Assembly: GCA_022827045.1 (NCBI GenBank)
Contig: JAJDTQ010000251.1
Span: 1 to 7,963 of the forward strand
Length of the DNA: 7,963 bases
Direction: 5' to 3'
From: Candidatus Binatia bacterium
Lineage (GTDB): Bacteria > Desulfobacterota_B > Binatia > UBA9968 > JAJDTQ01
Notes under the pieces: generated by a model
Database searches by the model: none
Seen by the model: the letters and a program-made list of their open reading frames with translations, nothing else
What the model was told of the DNA's origin: nothing
Made by a program: the position numbers and the translations under genes
Shown: one piece after another, positions 6,159 to 7,963 of the stretch
Layout of the letters: each line of letters begins with the position of its first letter
Numbering within the stretch: position 1 is the first letter of the stretch

Positions 6159-7963
6159 ATGAACATCACCCTGAACATTGAAGAGCGTTCGCCCTTTGCC
6201 GAAGGGGCCGACTTCGGCCCTGTCGGAGCGTATGAACGGATCAGGGGACGGGCTCGGTTCGCCATCGACCCGCTCCTGCCCGCCAACCGTCACATCGTGG
6301 ACCTGGCGCTTGCGCCCGCGAACGAACGCGGCCTGGTGGAGTACTCGACGGAGTTCTTCATCATCAAGCCCGTGGACATGGACCGCGGTAACAAGCGGCT
6401 GCTCTACGACGTCAACAACCGCGGCAACAAGCGCGCGCTCCAGTTCTTCAACGACGCTCCGCCCAACAACGACCCGCGCACCGCGGACGACGCCGGCCAC
6501 GGGTTCCTGATGCGCGGGGGCTACACGGTGGTGTGGTGCGGGTGGCAGGGAGACCTGCTGCCGGGAGACGGGCGCCTGACCATGGAGCTGCCCGTCGCCA
6601 CCGGACCCGACGGGCCGGTCACCGGACCTCTCCGGGCCGAGTACATCATCGAGGAGCCCGGCGTGACCACCGTATCCCTGGGCGGACACGACTACATCCG
6701 GCCCTGTCCGGCGGTGGACCCGAGTACGGAGCGGGCCACACTCACGTGCCGGCGGTTCCAGCAGGACGCGCGCGAGCCCGTACACGCGAGCGACTGGCGA
6801 TTCGCCTCCGTGGACGCGGCCGGCAACGTCTGGCCGTCGGAAACGAGCTGCCACCTTCCCGGGGGCTTCCGGCCCGGCTGGATCTACGAGCTCATCTACA
6901 CCGCCAGGGACCCGCTGGTGCTGGGGCTCGGCTTTGCCGGCGTGCGCGACCTCCTGAACTTCCTCCGCCATGCCGACAAGGACGCGGCCGGACAGGCCAA
7001 TCCGCTGCGCGAAGGATCGCCGGGCATCGAGAAGGCCTACGGCTGGGGGCGCTCCCAGAGCGGCCGCTTCCTGCGCGGGTTCGTGTACGAAGGGTTCAAC
7101 GTCTCGGACGGCGGACGGCGCATCTTCGACGGCGTCTTCTCCCACGTGGCCGGCGGCGGACGGCTGCGGCTCAACTACCGCTTCGCACAGCCCGACCGCT
7201 ACCCGCGCCAGCACGAGGACCATCACTATCCTTCGGAGGAGTTCCCCTTCGCCTACGCCCGCACTGAAGACCCGTTCACCGGAGAACAGGACGCGATCCT
7301 GAAACGGCCGGAGACGGACCCCCGGGTCGTCCACACCCAGACCGCCACCGAGTACTGGCAGCGGCGCGGCTCCCTGGTGCACACGGACCCCGGCGGCAAC
7401 GACCTCCCGGAGCACCAGGACGCCCGCGTCTACCTGCTCTCGTCCCTGCAGCACAACGACGCGGCCGCCGCGCTGGAAGGCGGGGTGCCGCGATACCCGC
7501 TGAACCCGCTGCCGGCCAACCCGGTGCTCCGCGCCCTGCTGAGCGCGCTGGACGAGTGGGTGACGGACGGCGTCGCGCCCCCCGACAGCCGGGTGCCGCG
7601 GCGCTCCGACGACACGCTCGTCAACGGCGGCGCATTCCGGAAGGGGTTCCCGGCGGTCCCGGGAAGCGCCTGTCCCGACCCTCATGCCCTGTACTACCTG
7701 GACCGCGGAACGGACTTCGCGGACGGCATCATCGCCAGCGAACCCCCGGTGGAGGACAGGACCCGGGAGTACCCGGTCCTGGTGCCTTCAGTGGACGCCG
7801 ACGGCAACGAGAGCGCCGGCGTGCGGGTGCCGGAGGTGTCCGCGCCCCTGGCCACCTACGCGGGCTGGAACCTGCGGCGGGACTCCGAGGTCATGGCGGG
7901 GATCGTCGGCAGCGCCCTCCCCTTCGCCGAGACGGAGGAAGCGCGCGCCGCGCAGGGCGACCC
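6159..7963 (+). CDS. Alpha/beta-hydrolase-domain protein (Abhydrolase_10 type), 3' end cut by window
   Basis: An uninterrupted frame of 601 codons runs to the right edge with no stop seen. The sequence matches the large 'alpha/beta hydrolase domain-containing protein' family (PF20091-like), a poorly characterised group of putative esterases. Visible family features are Leu-Tyr83-Asp-Val-Asn-Asn-Arg-Gly-Asn, Gly-Tyr122-Thr-Val-Val-Trp-Cys-Gly-Trp-Gln, the conserved helix after Leu-Ile-Tyr-Thr-Ala-Arg-Asp-Pro, the nucleophile elbow Gly-Arg-Ser299-Gln-Ser-Gly, and Arg-Val-Tyr-Leu...Gln-His432, the likely catalytic His. The elbow has Ser instead of the last Gly of Gly-x-Ser-x-Gly, which I recall as normal for this family. 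The catalytic acid is not identified. No signal peptide is present from the ATG at 6159, although many relatives are exported. The start is supported by the absence of an in-frame upstream alternative; the nearest purine-rich stretch (GGGAGG, about 6127) is too far for a good ribosome site. It lies 34 bp after the Fe-S gene and may be co-transcribed. Confidence 0.82.
   Translation, partial: MNITLNIEERSPFAEGADFGPVGAYERIRGRARFAIDPLLPANRHIVDLALAPANERGLVEYSTEFFIIKPVDMDRGNKRLLYDVNNRGNKRALQFFNDAPPNNDPRTADDAGHGFLMRGGYTVVWCGWQGDLLPGDGRLTMELPVATGPDGPVTGPLRAEYIIEEPGVTTVSLGGHDYIRPCPAVDPSTERATLTCRRFQQDAREPVHASDWRFASVDAAGNVWPSETSCHLPGGFRPGWIYELIYTARDPLVLGLGFAGVRDLLNFLRHADKDAAGQANPLREGSPGIEKAYGWGRSQSGRFLRGFVYEGFNVSDGGRRIFDGVFSHVAGGGRLRLNYRFAQPDRYPRQHEDHHYPSEEFPFAYARTEDPFTGEQDAILKRPETDPRVVHTQTATEYWQRRGSLVHTDPGGNDLPEHQDARVYLLSSLQHNDAAAALEGGVPRYPLNPLPANPVLRALLSALDEWVTDGVAPPDSRVPRRSDDTLVNGGAFRKGFPAVPGSACPDPHALYYLDRGTDFADGIIASEPPVEDRTREYPVLVPSVDADGNESAGVRVPEVSAPLATYAGWNLRRDSEVMAGIVGSALPFAETEEARAAQGD

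Noticed and set aside
4835..6286. 483-codon antisense frame over the Fe-S gene
   Set aside because: Mirror of the GC-rich codon third positions; no motifs.
6141..7685. 514-codon antisense frame over the hydrolase
   Set aside because: The plus strand has an unbroken 601-codon frame with family motifs; the antisense product looks like shadow sequence.

Overview
The window is GC-rich, densely coded DNA from a Gram-negative bacterium. It encodes an exported protein with a porin-like N-terminus and a periplasmic murein transglycosylase with a signal peptide. Synteny and codon use would fit an uncultivated proteobacterial or Desulfobacterota-like lineage, but this is a weak guess because no rRNA or lineage marker is present. 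Several genes have poor Shine-Dalgarno sequences.

Layout: (a) 1-195, minus strand: N-terminus of a secreted coiled-coil protein that runs off the left edge, with a good sigma70-type promoter and an 8-bp-arm palindrome over its -10. (b) 196-425: intergenic DNA with small hairpins and short tandem repeats, possibly an interspersed repeat and the 3' end of the next operon. (c) 426-1445, minus strand: yggS-yggT operon (PLP homeostasis protein plus small membrane protein). (d) 1446-1637: divergent promoter region. (e) 1638-3692, plus strand: a 684-residue Slt-type lytic transglycosylase. (f) 3738-6124, plus strand: an EgtD-type histidine N-alpha-methyltransferase whose stop codon overlaps (ATGA) the start of a 4Fe-4S/CCG-domain oxidoreductase. 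(g) 6159-7963, plus strand: a large alpha/beta-hydrolase-domain protein, cut by the right edge.

Regions (c) and (e) are cell-envelope and cofactor housekeeping genes. Region (f) is the most interesting part. The methyltransferase keeps every substrate-pocket residue I could place against mycobacterial EgtD, so it should make hercynine (trimethylhistidine). Its translational partner is not EgtB (sulfoxide synthase) or a rhodanese such as EanB, but a HdrB/GlpC-like iron-sulfur protein. Whether this pair is a variant thiol-histidine (ergothioneine-related) module or a chance pairing is the main open question. The hydrolase follows after 34 bp and may be co-transcribed, but its substrate cannot be read from the sequence.

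No tRNA, rRNA, CRISPR, insertion sequence or phage gene was recognised.
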